A stretch of DNA of 64,000 bases from Panopea generosa. Taxonomy: Eukaryota > Mollusca > Bivalvia > Adapedonta > Hiatellidae. The stretch is from positions 52,543,250 through 52,607,249 of the forward strand of contig CM055895.1 in the NCBI GenBank assembly GCA_029582155.1. The letters are read 5' to 3'. The notes under the pieces were generated by a model. It was not told where the DNA came from. It worked only from the letters and a program-made list of their open reading frames with translations, and did no database searches. Of this stretch, positions 26,028 to 41,000 are shown in pieces. Every line of letters starts with the position of its first letter. The first letter of the stretch is position 1. Made by a program: the position numbers and the translations under genes.

Positions 26028-29000
26028 ACATTTATCAACCATGTAAAAAAGTAGGATCGCTTTATTCTTCTGTACCATACATCCTTTATACTTACAGCTT
26101 TTTCCAAGGCACAAATCGTGCTAGAGCGTTCTTACGTCAAAAGAATCACACTGCACTAAATTTACTGCTTGAGGAAATTAAGGACTCCAACAACAACTCT
26201 AGAAACTATTTCATGGAGGCGTGTAAGTTTGACTTCTTTATGGTCATTTACGTGTTGACCTTATTTTACACCTACTGGTTATAGAAGCTGGTACAGCTTT
26301 TAACCACCATATTTGTATACTGATATATTTAGATTGAATAAGCTAACATATATAATGTTTGATCATGCCGCCTTCTGTCATGATGATCATGTGTGATAAA
26401 GGTAGTATTGAAGGAAATGAAAGAAATATGAAACTAATATTTACAAATATGGTCAAAATGTCAGAATTGGGTCAATTACTTCTGTTTCAGTTTCAGTTTT
26501 TAAGTGTAGTGTGTCTCTATTGTCTACAAAGATCTATAGCCAGGTACACTACACAACTAAGCAGATGCATGTCCTGGGAAACATGTTGGAACACTTAGCG
26601 AAGTTGATCTATAGATGTACTGGTTATGAAATATATGGACTACTTTGCAAAGTATAGTTTAACCATTCATGAGACATGTTGGAGTATCCATGGCAAAATA
26701 TATTTAACCTTGTATTAGTCATGTTGGACTACTTTGCAAAATATATTTTTAACTATTTATGAGATATGTTAGACTACTTTGCAAAATAAATATGTTTTAA
26801 ACAATTATGCGACATGTTGGTGGAATCTATGTTTAACTATTTACAAGACATGTTGAACAACTTTGCAAAATATGTTCTTAAGTACTTATGATATATCTTG
26901 GAGTGATTTATCAAATATATTAATATCAATTTATGATATATGTTGAACTGCTTTGCAAAATATATTTTAAGTAGTATTAGACATGCTGGTGGATTCTATT
27001 TTTAACTATTTATGAGACATGTTTGACTACTTTGCGAAATCTTATTTATCTATTTATGACACAGCACGGTTCAAGTGGAAGATGGACGACCCCGAAATAG
27101 TATCTGATGTTTTGTTTGCCATTGCTAATGTGATAAGTTTTGCCCGAACTACCTACCTCATGCCAGCGTTCGAAGTGCTGGGTCCTTTGCAGATATCACT
27201 TGGTAGAATGATAGGCGATATTACTAGATTCTTGGTGCTCTTTACTTTGGTAAGTTGTATTGGTTGTATTGTGTAAATACGATGAGAATATGTAACTTTC
27301 ACAGACAGTATACATTTCACGTATTGGCATTCTCTCTTCATTTGTAAAGTGCACACAGGTGAAAATGACACGTATGTTAAACATATGTTGTACAAAACAT
27401 ACGTTAAACGTGCGGCAAAAACATATGTTAAACGCGCGTGGTACTATTTAAATGAGAAACGTACGTTTTGACGCGCATGCTAAATTTACATTTAACGTAC
27501 ATTTAACATACATGGCATTTTAACCTGACTACACTTCATATATGTGTGATAATCTAAGGATCATTCACTATCTTGCCTTTGTAACAAATATATTGAACCA
27601 TACTGTCATACTCTATACAAAGGGTTGTATACGTGTGTGATATACATCAACAAATAGGAATTATTCACAATAAAGTACACGAATGAATACATTTCACATT
27701 TACGTAGGTAAGTTGTATACGTCATATAGTATATTTATACAAATAGGAATTATTCAAATAAAGTACACAAATAAATAATGTTTTATATTTATATAAAGGT
27801 AAGTTGTATATGTCATTGTAGAATGTTTAAACAACCAATATGAATTGTTCACAATAAAGTATATAAATTAATACATTTCACATACCATCATGCGTTTCAT
27901 ATGGGTAAATTGTAAACGTCATATAATATTTATATATAAAAAATGGGAATTATTCACAATAAAGTACACAAATAAAGTTATTTCACATACCATCATGCGT
28001 TTCACATAGTTGAGTTGTATACGTCATATAGTATATATATATAATGGGAATTTTTATATTTCACATACTATCATGCACTTTTCAAAGACAATTTGTATAT
28101 ATTATATTGTAATACAGTACACAAACAAATAAATTTCACATGTTATAATGCTCTTTTTAAAGATAACTTGTTTATATTATATTGTAATACAGTACACAAA
28201 CAAATATATTTCACATGTTATCATGCTCTTTTTAAAGATAACTTGTATATATTATATTATAGTACAGTACACAAACAAATATATTTCATATACTATCATG
28301 CTCTTTTCAAAGATTACTTGTATATATTATATTGTAACTAAGTTTATTTAAAATAAATATATTTATAAAAAGAGATCTTCTTCATATTGATATTCAAAGC
28401 AAAAAGCACTAAATTGGTTGATTTATGTTTGTTCATAAATAACATAAATAAACATATCTGTATTCATTGATTTACTTGTTTTGATATGTAATACATTACT
28501 TTATATTTATTACTTTAGGTACTGTTTTCGTTTATGGTAGGTCTACACAACCTGTATTGGTATTACGGTACACAGCGAATTAAGATGACGATGAACGGCG
28601 AGACCGTGTATGTGTACGCTGCCGAGGCATTCCAGGGGTAATGCGTATTTACAGTTTTAATGAATGCTTTTTGTTCTAAAACTTATTCTGTGAAATATTA
28701 ACTATGGCTACATGAATTAAACAAATAAAGTGTTTGGAACGAGCTGACTCATGCGGCAAGTGACCTTGGAAGATGTATTTGTCGCTGAGGGTCTACTTTA
28801 TTTACATACGCAAATATGCAGAGGTTAGAATTTATATGGATTTTCTACTGGCTTAGATGCTTGTTACTTTCTCGTTACTGGAGCGATTTCTTTGGCTGAG
28901 AACGTAGGTCAATATCTACTGACGTTCACGACATTCTATGTAAACTGGAATGCTCTATTTTGAAAAATGTTAAGAGGCAAGAAAGAGTTTTTATACGCTG

Positions 29001-32000
29001 CAGATTTATTTCATGGAAAGGACATTACATAATTAAAATAAATCGTATGTATGCTAGAATTGTGGATACAATCGCTATGTTACGTCTGAACCGCTTACAA
29101 CAGGCACGAATTATAGACACCACTATTACTTGATAATAGACACCACTATTTCTGGATAATAGACACCACTATTTCTGGATAAACAATATGTGTGTTCAAT
29201 AAAAACATACGTATTATTTATTATATATTTTTCAGATTAAAGCAGACATGTTCATATTGCAAACTTTTTTAGACTAAATAAAATATTTATATGTGAGACA
29301 TACGTTTTTTCTCCAAAAATTGTGAAGGTGCATAACGTGTTGCCCATGTCCTCCAATCTGTCTGTCCGTGCGTCCTTTGGGGAGGTAAGAACTAGGTGGT
29401 GTGTAGCTGTATAATGCAGGTCGAATTCGGTATCTGTCAACGTCAGTCAAATATTACAGGAGTTAAGGCTCTTTTTCAACTTAATATTATGTAAAATTTA
29501 TTCACATATATCAGGGGCATTCGTGTCCTATGAATATTTCCAGTTTAATTTTCATAACTGATTATGGACTAAAAGCAGGCATTTTTACAGTTTGGAATAA
29601 TTACCTAGCTAAAGACACCTGTATCTGGACGTATATTTTTTATATTTATAATATATTATAGGCTGAAGCAGACGTTTTACAGTTTGTTCTGGTCTATATT
29701 TGGTCAAGTTAGTATTACAGACATTAACGTCAAACATCCGGGGCCTGGCGGAGGTATGTCACATGTTTTACTATTAGGCATTTGAAATAATGAAGTAATT
29801 TGTCAATACATAATGTAACGAAAAAAGCTCTAAATAATGAAAAAGATGATGTATAAGTAAATGCTATTTCATGTCTTTCTCAGCTTTATACACCTTTTAT
29901 TGTTCAGTAACATAATATTTAAGAGAAAAACTTCATTATATAGTTTACATTAAATGCAATATCATATATATTACACCATTCAAATCCGCTCCATATGCTG
30001 TATGCAATATTACAATGTTTTCCACCCATGTCCGCTATGTTAAGCGGTATGCAATACCATATACGAGTATATTACATGTATATTCAATCTATCATGCGGT
30101 TTGCAGTATACTTGACTTTGTGGAGTTCTATATTTACATATATTGCATGCATATCCAACCTATCATGCGGTATGCAGTTTACACTCGCTTGACTTTATGC
30201 AATATCACATATAACATCAATTTGATTTGTTTTTTCTCCGGGTTACTATATCATAATCTAAAGTGTGTATGTTGAATTACTTTTATACGCATTGTGCCTT
30301 TATTTATATGTGTTTAGATAATCTACAATGATGTTATAACATTTCTTTACATAATAATTTAAAATGCTTTATGATATGTGAAAGACATATTCGTTAGAAA
30401 ATGTATGACAAATATGCAGGAAAAAATGTATTTTGAATTTAGATTATAAGAAATTTTAAATCTTTCAGTAGATATAGAACGGTATCACAATGTAATACAT
30501 ATTTGTAAGTGATAATAAACTAGAAGAGCGTTACTGATTTTGAAATGTAAAGGAAAATATTGATAAAGACAATCATAATGCAATGAGACAATTATCTTTG
30601 GAAGTTTCCATCAATGCAAAGAATCAATGGAACTCATGATAATATTCTATGGCATGAATAAACGGAAACGCATCAATTATTTAAAGATTTTTTAAAGATA
30701 TTGATGACCTGTAAGTGTTCTTTGGAATCTATCATCTACGTAAATGTATTCAGGGTGGCGAACTTGTGACGAGACATTATTGTATAGAATTTTCAAAAAA
30801 TATATTTCGCTTCAGGTAAGATTTTACTTTAATAACCTTTTAATTCCCAACGGTATTTGACCAAACAAAACGCAGATGTCCTTAGAACAAGTCATTTTCG
30901 TGCAATTTTAAGTCGTCGAAATATATAAGGTATTTATTTGAACACTTCAACCAATTGTTTTAATTGAGACGAAATGTTATGATATAGTCCACATGCAGTC
31001 CGGACATTCAGTTGATGGAAGTGTTAGAGATAAGTACTGAACATATCTAGACGACTACAGATTCCTTGGATCGCACTTTTGCACTGGGATGTATATGTTC
31101 AACTCCCAAGAGTATTCAGAAAGTTATGAAAGAAAACGAATTTACGTGAAGTGTTATCTAATTTTAGAAACGCATAGAAGTGTGCGACGCAAAAAAAGTT
31201 ACGTGTGTTTGCCACCCTGATAATTATGCACCACATGAATTTTTTTCAACAGAACACTTCATCGAACTCACTCGATCAGCATTCTCAGTGTCCTCTGTAT
31301 AATGTATACATATATTTTTATTCCGACTTAATAAATGTAAATAAAAACATTTTTATCTGTTTTTTTTCTATATTTAGTAAGCGCCGATTTCTTCACTAGT
31401 AAAAGTAGAATATCTAAAACTAGTAAGTCCAATGAACAGATACAGTTTGTTCTTACAATATTTTAACTAACCAATGTATCCGTACTCACTCGTTGTTTTG
31501 AGCTTCCGTCTGTTGTCATTATATATGTATGTAGTTTTATACTATAACCGGAAATGCTTGTTCTTTCTCGTCCGGTTCCAAATATCACAAAAGATGATTT
31601 TATGAAGGAACTAGGCCGATGAGGACAAAGTTTATACTTTTTTATCTATTCCCATTTAACTAACTTTACTTTCTTTTACTGTCACAAAGATTTGATCCAT
31701 GATTTCCTTTATTCCTTGTCCAACGCCCAAATTCACCTTTGTCGATGTCTCAGCTTTAGAAAAATTTTGTAATATCAAAACTACTCACACATTAGACAAA
31801 ATTAAGATATTATATGTGGCGATTTTAACTAATTATATTCAAACTAAATCTTTATTTATATTTTTACATATGTTTTAGAATGAACTTATAAACAGAGAAG
31901 ATACATCCTTGCAAAATAATCCTACAAATAAAGCTAACTTAAAAACTTTAAAAGATATATAGATCTACTACCTTTGAAAGATAAATGCAGATTGATATGA

Positions 32001-35000
32001 TATATTAACTTAATATAAATATCTAATTTAAACTGGCTGTTTTTGTTATTTTGCCAAAGTGAAGAGAATATTTGATATTGCAAGATTCTTGCAAAACCGG
32101 ACACGTTAAAAGTTGGGAATGGGGCGTAATACAAGGATTCTTGGAAGGGATTGTTGTTTACAATGTTTTCTTGAAAAATACATGCTACATGTACGTTCTA
32201 GTGTTTACTATGTTTTGGCTATATTGATTATTCGCCTTGTTTAACGTTTGTTGCTGGCGTTACAGAGTAAATCCCCGTACACATGCACAATTTATACACG
32301 TAAGTAATTATACATATATGCAAATTTTGCTAATGTGTGCAAAAGTATTTTTACTAAGCGTTAACATGACTTTGAAGATTCTAGATCAAAATATCAGTGC
32401 AATCAAAATGAATGGACTATTCAGGTTAAGGGGAAACAGAATGTTTCCATATTATATTGGTTTAGGCTTTGTTGTTGGATTTGGACATGAAAAAAGGATA
32501 AAAAGCACACATAAAAAAGATGATTGGTATGACCGTGTTGTTTTGGGGACCTTTGAACAATGGGTTGAAAACTTCAGAATGAGGAGGCAGATATTTAATT
32601 CTTTATTCAGGATCCTTGAAGCTAGCTTGTCTCCACGCGATAAAGTGAAGCTATTGCTGGACAGAAGCAAGTTGCCCTTGCCCTTCATTGGCTTGCTTCT
32701 TAGCGGAGTATAGAACAGTGTGCAATCTGTTTGGTGATGGAAAATCTACTGTTTACAAAAGTGTTTACGACATTTGTGAAGCTATAGAAGAACATCTCCT
32801 TGAAGAGTATGTATCATTTGCAAGCGGATACGAGCTGAAGAGCGTCGTTAAAGGGTACCAGGATTCTTGGAGCTTTCCAAACTCTGATAGAGCAATTGAT
32901 AGCACCAACATACCGATTATTGTTCCAGTTGAATCCCACGATGACTACCTAAACATATATTATTTTTTGATATTACAAGGGATTTGTGACTATAAGTACA
33001 TATTTCGTGATATTAATATAAGCTGACCGGAAATCGTCCATGACGCACGTGTGTTTGCAAATTCTAAAGTTTTCTACAGAGGAGAAAACTCTTTGCTTTT
33101 CCGTTACTGGATGAAGAGGTTTCGTTTGCCATACAAGGAATCGGCAATGCCCATTGTCTTTTGGGTATACCCACTCAATCCTTGGTTGATGAAACCCTTT
33201 TCAAATACGGTTAACTTTACGAATGTTCAAACCCTTTTCAACTTATACCCAAGCAGAGCTAGGATGACAATCGAAAACTTCTTTGGACTTCTTAAAGGTA
33301 GATTGAGATGCTTACAGAAACACCTTGATGTTGACGTTGAGTTTGTGTGCACAGTGATAATCAACTTGGTATCAACATTGTGCAATTACTTCAAAAATTT
33401 ATTGTTCTGATTTAGAGATTATACAGTTGTACTCTCTCGACACCTTAAAACTTGAATCAATGTCTCTCGAGTTTGTATTTTGACATTGTGGAGCTAGCAA
33501 ACCATATGGTACAGAAGCGACGCTGTAGGGAGCGCTGGGTCCAGGTTGAGCTGTTGGTCTAAGTCTGACAGCACCAATGATCATGTTCACCATATTAAAA
33601 TGAAGATCTTTCTTTTCACGTTTTTTTTTTGGCGTCCGTTAGAATCTATCTTTGCTTTTTCGAAGTCAAGTCTCTTTTTTCCAAATCCAGCTTTTGTCGT
33701 TCAAGATAAATGAATTTATCTTCATCCTTTATATTGGCATTACCCAAGCCCTCCATGATGGAACCAATTGCAACTTCAAGTCTGGTTTTTTGCACCTTCA
33801 GTCTCCTTCCATTGGCTTCTTTGTAACATTCACGTCTTTTTTTTCTTAAGATGACGCTGGTCTTGACCCGAAGATTATATCTAGCTCTTCAAAAACTGAC
33901 CTGTTTCTCTGTCCTTACCACTTTTCTTCAAGTTCCCTTTGCTATCTCTGTACATTTTCTTCAGAGAGTGAATTCTTATCTTACATTGTTTAGGTGTTCT
34001 TTAGTATCCTTTCTCAGCCATTTCAACAATAGTTTTTTTATAAATAGTTGCATTGTTGGCATGATGATTGTCGAATTGTTCTTCAATGTTGTTTTCTTCC
34101 CATATGCTTAAAAGTGTTTTGGTTCTTCTTCTGACCATGAATTACCTCTTATTTTTAGCATTGCAGATTTATTTGGTAGCCATTTTATGTGGATTAATCA
34201 TCGAGACTGAGAGCACTCAATCATCATAAATGACAAATATCCATTTGTAGTTCACACAGGTTCTATAAATATATTGATTATATGATAATTTTATAGAATA
34301 CTTATGTAAGCAAAAGTACCAGAGCGTTTACGACAACAGAAATACACGCGCTTTATATTTACATATATGCAAAAGTTAATTTGCATGTGGTTCCTTCTAG
34401 GTGCAAATTTGCATATGGAGTAAATTTACACACGTACGTAAATTCTTTACATGACTATATTTGCACCTGTGAGCAAATTTGCATATATGCAAATAAATAC
34501 GCCTGTGTGCAATCAGGTGCATGTGTACGGGGCTTTAATTAAATTCATGTTCCTAATGAAAATATCCATGGCATTGAAAATTCATGATCTTTTTTGCTAC
34601 TGAAAAGCCAATTTAGAAATGGTCATTAATGCAATTATATCATATGAGCAAAAGATGGTATCCTGTTTTCACTAATGAGTTTAACTTTTTTACTTTGTTC
34701 TTTCCTCTGATTGGAATAGCATCTATTCTATAGTTTACACGACATCGCTATATTAACTGTCAATTTGCGGCTTAAATAACACAATTATATGGCAGCCAGC
34801 TGTCTTTATTCATACTCTCGTTTAAAGCCAGTACCGTTTTACGTGGCGCATCATGTCAGTGTTGAAATACATCAACATATCTCTGCTGTCGTTATTAAAA
34901 TCATGCGACATTTCAAACAGATCAGTTGTAACATTGACAAATGTATAATGAAATGTAAAAAAACTAGTTTTGTAACAAATATCAAAATACCAACATAAGG

Positions 35001-38000
35001 TAGCATAATAAAACGAACTCATAATTACGTTACAAAAAGAACCTTAATGGTATCTCAACATGGTACATAGATGATGTCACGTGAACTATTTTTCTAACTA
35101 ACATCCGTACTTACTCTTGGTGTTCTTCTTTCTTGCTCGCCTCGCCGTAGTGCGTAAGTGCATGCTCCTAGACAGTGACAGGATGAAAATACTCTGCACA
35201 GACGGCGTGTACAATAACAAATCCAGGGCAGGTACTAACACGCCAAGCGGAGACACGCGTCAGTATTTTATCTTAAAGCGTTTCTTTCAATATATCATTA
35301 CGTCTTGCATAACAAGTTATGTATTTTCCTAATAATTTTAACCGAGCAATATTGCCATTGAAGGTAACATGTCAATGTTGCACGTAAATGACGATAGTAG
35401 TGCAGTATAGCAATCAACTTTTATTTATTCTCACACGCGATTGGTCGGATTCCCGTTAGCTTAAAGAAATGTACGTTAATATGCTTCACTTTTCAAATGC
35501 TTAAACGTTGTTTTGACTGAAAGGTCGGTTTCAATGCCTAATCGTTATTAAAATAATTATTTTTCTTGTGACGTGTGAACTATCCAAACAAAATGTTCAG
35601 AACATAATTGAAAATGTATCTTGATATGCAAGTCGTATTATAAGATGTATTTGAGGTATTTCAATTAAAGCATTTATCGAAACTTTGCATCATAGTGGTA
35701 TAAAGCACGACATGTCATGTAATGAATATGTTACTTTAAAACGATAATACTTATATTCTGTATGCATTTTCAACTGACCACTAAAGTCTGATTCATGAAG
35801 AACTTGGCATACGTAAAATTTGAAAGATTTTATTTATTTGCCTGAATGTTTTATTTTTTATTTAGATAATAAATATTTACATATTTAATAGAATTTTATT
35901 AAGCAATGCATTCACTATAATTCGTATGATGAAAATGACATATTGACATGTGGTACATTATCTGTAATTGTTCAATTAAAATTGGTCATTTGGTGACTGG
36001 TGACCAAGCTGCCTGACTCTTGTCTCCTGATTGGTTGATTTCTTAGTAAAGCAGAATGTATAGTAAGTTGATGTTAGTACCTGTTAAGAAACTGACAATA
36101 TTTAAAAAAAAACTCTTTACTGTATAACAATAAATAGATAGATAAATACTAAAATGAATATACTATTTAACTTCTAATATGTTTCTACCAATTGTTTGGT
36201 AAGTCAGTTACCACTATTGATAATGTTGAAGAAATTTCGATTTAAGGATCAAACGTGTGCTGTTTAACTATTTTTTTACTTTTTGTTCTTTTTTACTATA
36301 CATCAAATTAAATTTAGTAGGTTTCTTTACATTATCTGTTATATTATAAGTATAAAAATAAAGTTGTAAGCATTTTACAATCATACTTATTTTAATAATT
36401 AATTTACATACCAATATTTTTTTTAACCTTTAAACATTTTTTTGTATACATTCACCTTGTTTTCTTTATGAAACAGTATATAGTGCGGGTCAATCTCCTG
36501 GTTCCGGACTCACAGAGAGCAGTACGGACATTGTAGAAGCAGTGGGTTTGTTTCTGTTTGGTATATACCACGTGGTCATCATTATAGTCCTGATCAACAT
36601 GCTTATTGCCATGATGAGCCATTCCTTTGAAGCAATACAGGTAGGAAATCAGAAAGTCTAGTAGTACACATGTGACCAGAAAGTCCAGTATTAACGTAAC
36701 CAGAAAGTCTTGTATACACGTGACCAGAAATTCTAGTATACACGTGACAAGAAAGTCTAGTATGCACGTGATAAAATGATGTTTATCATTTTTACCGTTT
36801 ATGAGTGATCCATAATTAAAAAATAAAAATGTGTCTTGTGATTCTTTGTTCAGAAAGGCGCAGAAATGTAACGTCAATTAGATATCGACTCAATTTGGTT
36901 CGATTTTAAATACAAAAATGGTATTATCAGTTACTTTAGATACATTGTTAATGAAAGAATGAAATCGCAATTCTAAGAATAGTTTGTCAATAATTAAAGA
37001 TTTTAAAGCATATGAGTATACATTTCTTAGTGTTTAAAACAAACAATGAATTCGTTAGGTTTTTTTTCATATTTTCATAAGTTACAGATTATTTTAATTA
37101 ACAATATTTAAATAAAATATATTTAAAAGCAACATTCCATAAATAATTCAATTCAATATAGTTTACATACAGGAAGTATACTCATAATTCATATACTCTA
37201 CAAAATAAGTTAAGGACTTTGTAATTTATTTCCCACAGATGTTACATTAAAATTGGGATATGAATAGTATTCAAAAAGCTGTTTGGAGCTGCTCTGATAT
37301 TTTATGTAAAAAAAAGATACTATAGCAAATATGAACAATATATGCGAAGAAAATATTTTTTAATTCACATTATTAAAAATAAACGTTTATTTAAAATAAA
37401 TAACAGTTTTTGCCCAAAGATTTTATTTCTTAACATTTTATATGTTTCTTAGCAACATAAGTTCTTATTTTTCATATCAAGAATAAACCATGTGCTTTCA
37501 ACATCAAACTCAATTGCAAAAACTGTTTTCACAACACCCATTTGAACTGGACCATTCTCCGATTTTCAAAAATCTCCAAAATAAAACGTATATATATATA
37601 TATATATATATATTGGTGTGAAAAATCGGGTATACTGTTGTTTAATACTCTATATCTTATCTCTTACATAAGAGGATTTCCAAATTTTACATACTTATTG
37701 AGCATATAATCAACTTATGACCCCAATTCATGAAATTCTTGGGGTTAATAAATTTTAAAATTCAATTATTTTCAAAAGATATCTTTTTAAGAATTTGCTG
37801 AAACTTAGTTAACTTATTTTCAATGTTTACCTTTTCTTGGTATTTCAACAGAACGATCTGAATTTTAGTCCAGTAGTATGTATACTGATTCATCAACTAC
37901 AATCACGTGACCCAGCCTCAATCACGTGGCCCAGTCTCAATCGTGGGACTACCTTCACGCACACTTATACACGCACACACACACGCACGCACACACTCAC

Positions 38001-41000
38001 GCACCCTACCCATACACAAACCGTCTAACATTACGAAATAAGCAAGGATTACACAAATCTATACCGATATACCATTCATGTCTAAATGAATGTTGGGAAT
38101 GTATGTTTGAATGTTTCGTCTCCTACTGGACACACATACATATACTTATATTTTTACTTTTTGATAAGGGTGACTGTGACGTCGAGTGGAAGTTTGCACG
38201 TACGAAGTTATGGATGAACTACATGGACGATGGCAGCACTTTGCCGGTTCCATTCAACATGATCCCATCGCCCAAATCATTTTGTTATGTTTGGAAATGT
38301 GGGGCGAGACTGTTTAAAAGAAAGAAAAATGGAGATAGTATTTACGAACACAGAATTAGAAAAACTTTTATAAAGGTAAAGACCAATACTCTAGTTCAGA
38401 GTATTTTTTGTATTTTTTTAAGAAAAAATATTTTCAATACTATATTACCGTTGTACTTTATTGCCTTTTCACGCTTAGCCAGTTGTAATACTATTGTCAG
38501 ATATAGTTTAAGTAATGTTTCTCGGCAATATCCTTGATATGCTTACATGCCTTAGCATTATCAGTTTACGCTTAACTGACTCGGCATTACCTTGTTATGC
38601 TTAATGGACTCGGCATTTCATTTTTATGCTTAACTGATTTGGCATTACTGTTCCTTGGCATCAAGTACTATTTTTACCCTAAAGCAACGTTTAATGCTAT
38701 TTTCAGTTTCCATTCATGTCAGATATATTTTAAGTTTTGTTCCTCGGAATTACCCTTTTTATGCTGAATGGGTAGTAAGGGTATTGTCAGTTTCCATTCA
38801 TGTCAAATATAGTTTAGCAATACCCATTTTATGCCAAATAGATAGTAAGGGTACCCATGTATGTCCCTGTATATTGCCTTTTTAAGTTTGACTGAATACA
38901 ATGATATTTTTACTGTTCATTTATGACAAATATATTTAAGTGGTGTCCATTGATATTACGTGTGTATGCTTAACCGCATGACTAATACTTTCAGTTTTCA
39001 TTCATGTCAAATACATAAGTAATGTCCCTTAGTTATACACGTTTCATTATATAATTTACTAAATGTAATATTACGAAAATGGTTATGTTTCAAAACTTTA
39101 TACGAAGGTAAATGTCCAAGTTTAACATAATTACTTATACCAGGCACAATATGTAATCAAATACACTACGTAAATGCGCCGGTTTCCAGGGACATATCTC
39201 CCGATTTTGATATAAAAACCTCAGCTGTCAATGCAACATGCATAATTAGCATCAATCATTATTTGCTAATTCTGAAATCAAACATACAAAATTATGAATT
39301 TAAAAAAAAAGATTGTATGGATACGATGCGTTGAGATGTATCACGTGAGACGAGAACAGACTTATTGTACTAGAAAGGTGTTTCATGGGCGCTACAAAGT
39401 TATAAAAGTGGCGCCGTGGAAACATCTATCTCGTGCCATAAAGTAATCAACAGTACCGGAGTTAGTGCGCAAGTCATCCGAGTATCAGACGATCCGAGTA
39501 GCAGACAACAAGACAATCTACAATAATGAAACATAATGTTAATTATGGATAATTAGATATTTATGTTTCTATTTTACATTTAGATCAATGAAAATTAAGA
39601 TTGCCTGCAAATTGTTTAGCAATTCAGATCAAATTGAAATAGATGCAAGTCGAATGTTTCTCATCCTAAAGTCATATCACGATGGCGCCCCCTTGTTGCT
39701 GTAGATAATCCTTTTAAAAACATACATGCATTTCTATAAGCTCGTAGTATTAAATAGAAAATCTAAACTGAAGCAAGTTACGTGTAGGGTTATCAAGTAA
39801 GACCTGCGTTTGTTATTATATATGGTATGTGGGTATGTCATATCACTCATTCCAATAGGTGATATCACTCATTCCTATAGGTGATATCACTTGATAAAAA
39901 TGGATATATGCTTACCTGTTTGACGGGTTAATAAACAATAATTTGGGAGGATGAGAGTATATTTTCATTTGAGAAGAAAGATACTTTAATAATAAGTTGA
40001 CTGCATTAATTATATACGTAAAACACTTTAATATCCTCTTTTATTCCTGCTAGTCGTTTGTTCACAGCTTGATACTCCATGCAGAACACTTCATGCAGAA
40101 GAGAGCATTATGTTATTATTGGTATAACCCATTTGAGAATTAGCGATATCATTGAATCAATTAATTCCTTTTAAATGGATTATTTCGCATATTTGAATGT
40201 TTGTTATCACTTATATCCGAATGTTTATATCACCTTTATTCGAATTATTGATATCACTTATATTTGAATATTTGATATCACATATATTTGAATTATTAAT
40301 AGCACCTATATTCGAATGTTTGCTATCACATATATTTGAATATTTGATATTCCCTATATTCGAAGATTGATATCACCTATATTCGAATGTTTGATATCAC
40401 ATATATTTGAATAATTGATATCCCCTATATTCGAAGATTGATATCACCTACATTTGACTGTTTGATATCACCTAGATTTGAATATAGATATCACCTATAT
40501 TCGAAGATTGATATCACCTATATATGAATGTTGGATATGACATATATTTCAATGTTTGGTGTCACCTATTTTCGAAGATTGATATCTCATATAATTGAAT
40601 GATATCACCTATATTCGAAGATTGATAACACCTATCAGGGCCGTAGCCACTCTGAGGCAAACGGAGGCACTTGCCTCCTGTATAATGTGTGGAGGTACAC
40701 ATGTGTATTAGTGTTTTTGTAAAAATAATAAAGTTATATCTAAAATAGGAATTACTCTTTAGTGCAAAAATATGACATATCCTTCACATATAATATTTTC
40801 AGTATGAATGTATCATAATAACCAGCAAATACTTGTCTACTAAGAGTTGATATTTACTGTTATGTCGGGTCTAAAAAGTTAGCAATGTGTATTCAAGAAA
40901 TGGGTAATTGTATAAAATGCAGATTGTGTAAAAGATTTGAACGGTTTAATTGTCTCAGAAATATCATAAAAACGCATGAAATGCATGCCAGAAGCTAAAT

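Larger units (their letters stand above)
32271..34535. mobile_element. Decayed PIF/Harbinger DNA transposon, both ends present
   Basis: A perfect 16-base terminal inverted repeat, ccccgtacacatgcac, is at 32273-32288 with its complement at 34517-34532. Subterminal inverted copies of catatatgcaaattt-type sequence lie inside each end. A TAA lies just outside both ends (32268-32270 and 34536-34538), fitting the 3-bp TWA target duplication of this superfamily, with one base of length difference between the ends. Inside are a HARBI1-like nuclease on + and a Myb/SANT-like protein on -, the two-gene organisation of Harbinger. Both are broken. It sits in the pore-S6 intron of the channel gene. Confidence 0.9.

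Noticed and set aside
25869-26284. ORFs spanning the (TA)n tract with Tyr-Ile repeats
   Set aside because: Only the part at 26098-26222 is coding, as a spliced channel exon.
28093-28351. ORFs with 25-residue repeats
   Set aside because: Artefact of the 75-bp intronic array.
32237-33410. Domesticated HARBI1 host gene
   Set aside because: A frameshift, an in-frame stop and flanking transposon ends show a decayed mobile copy rather than a maintained gene.
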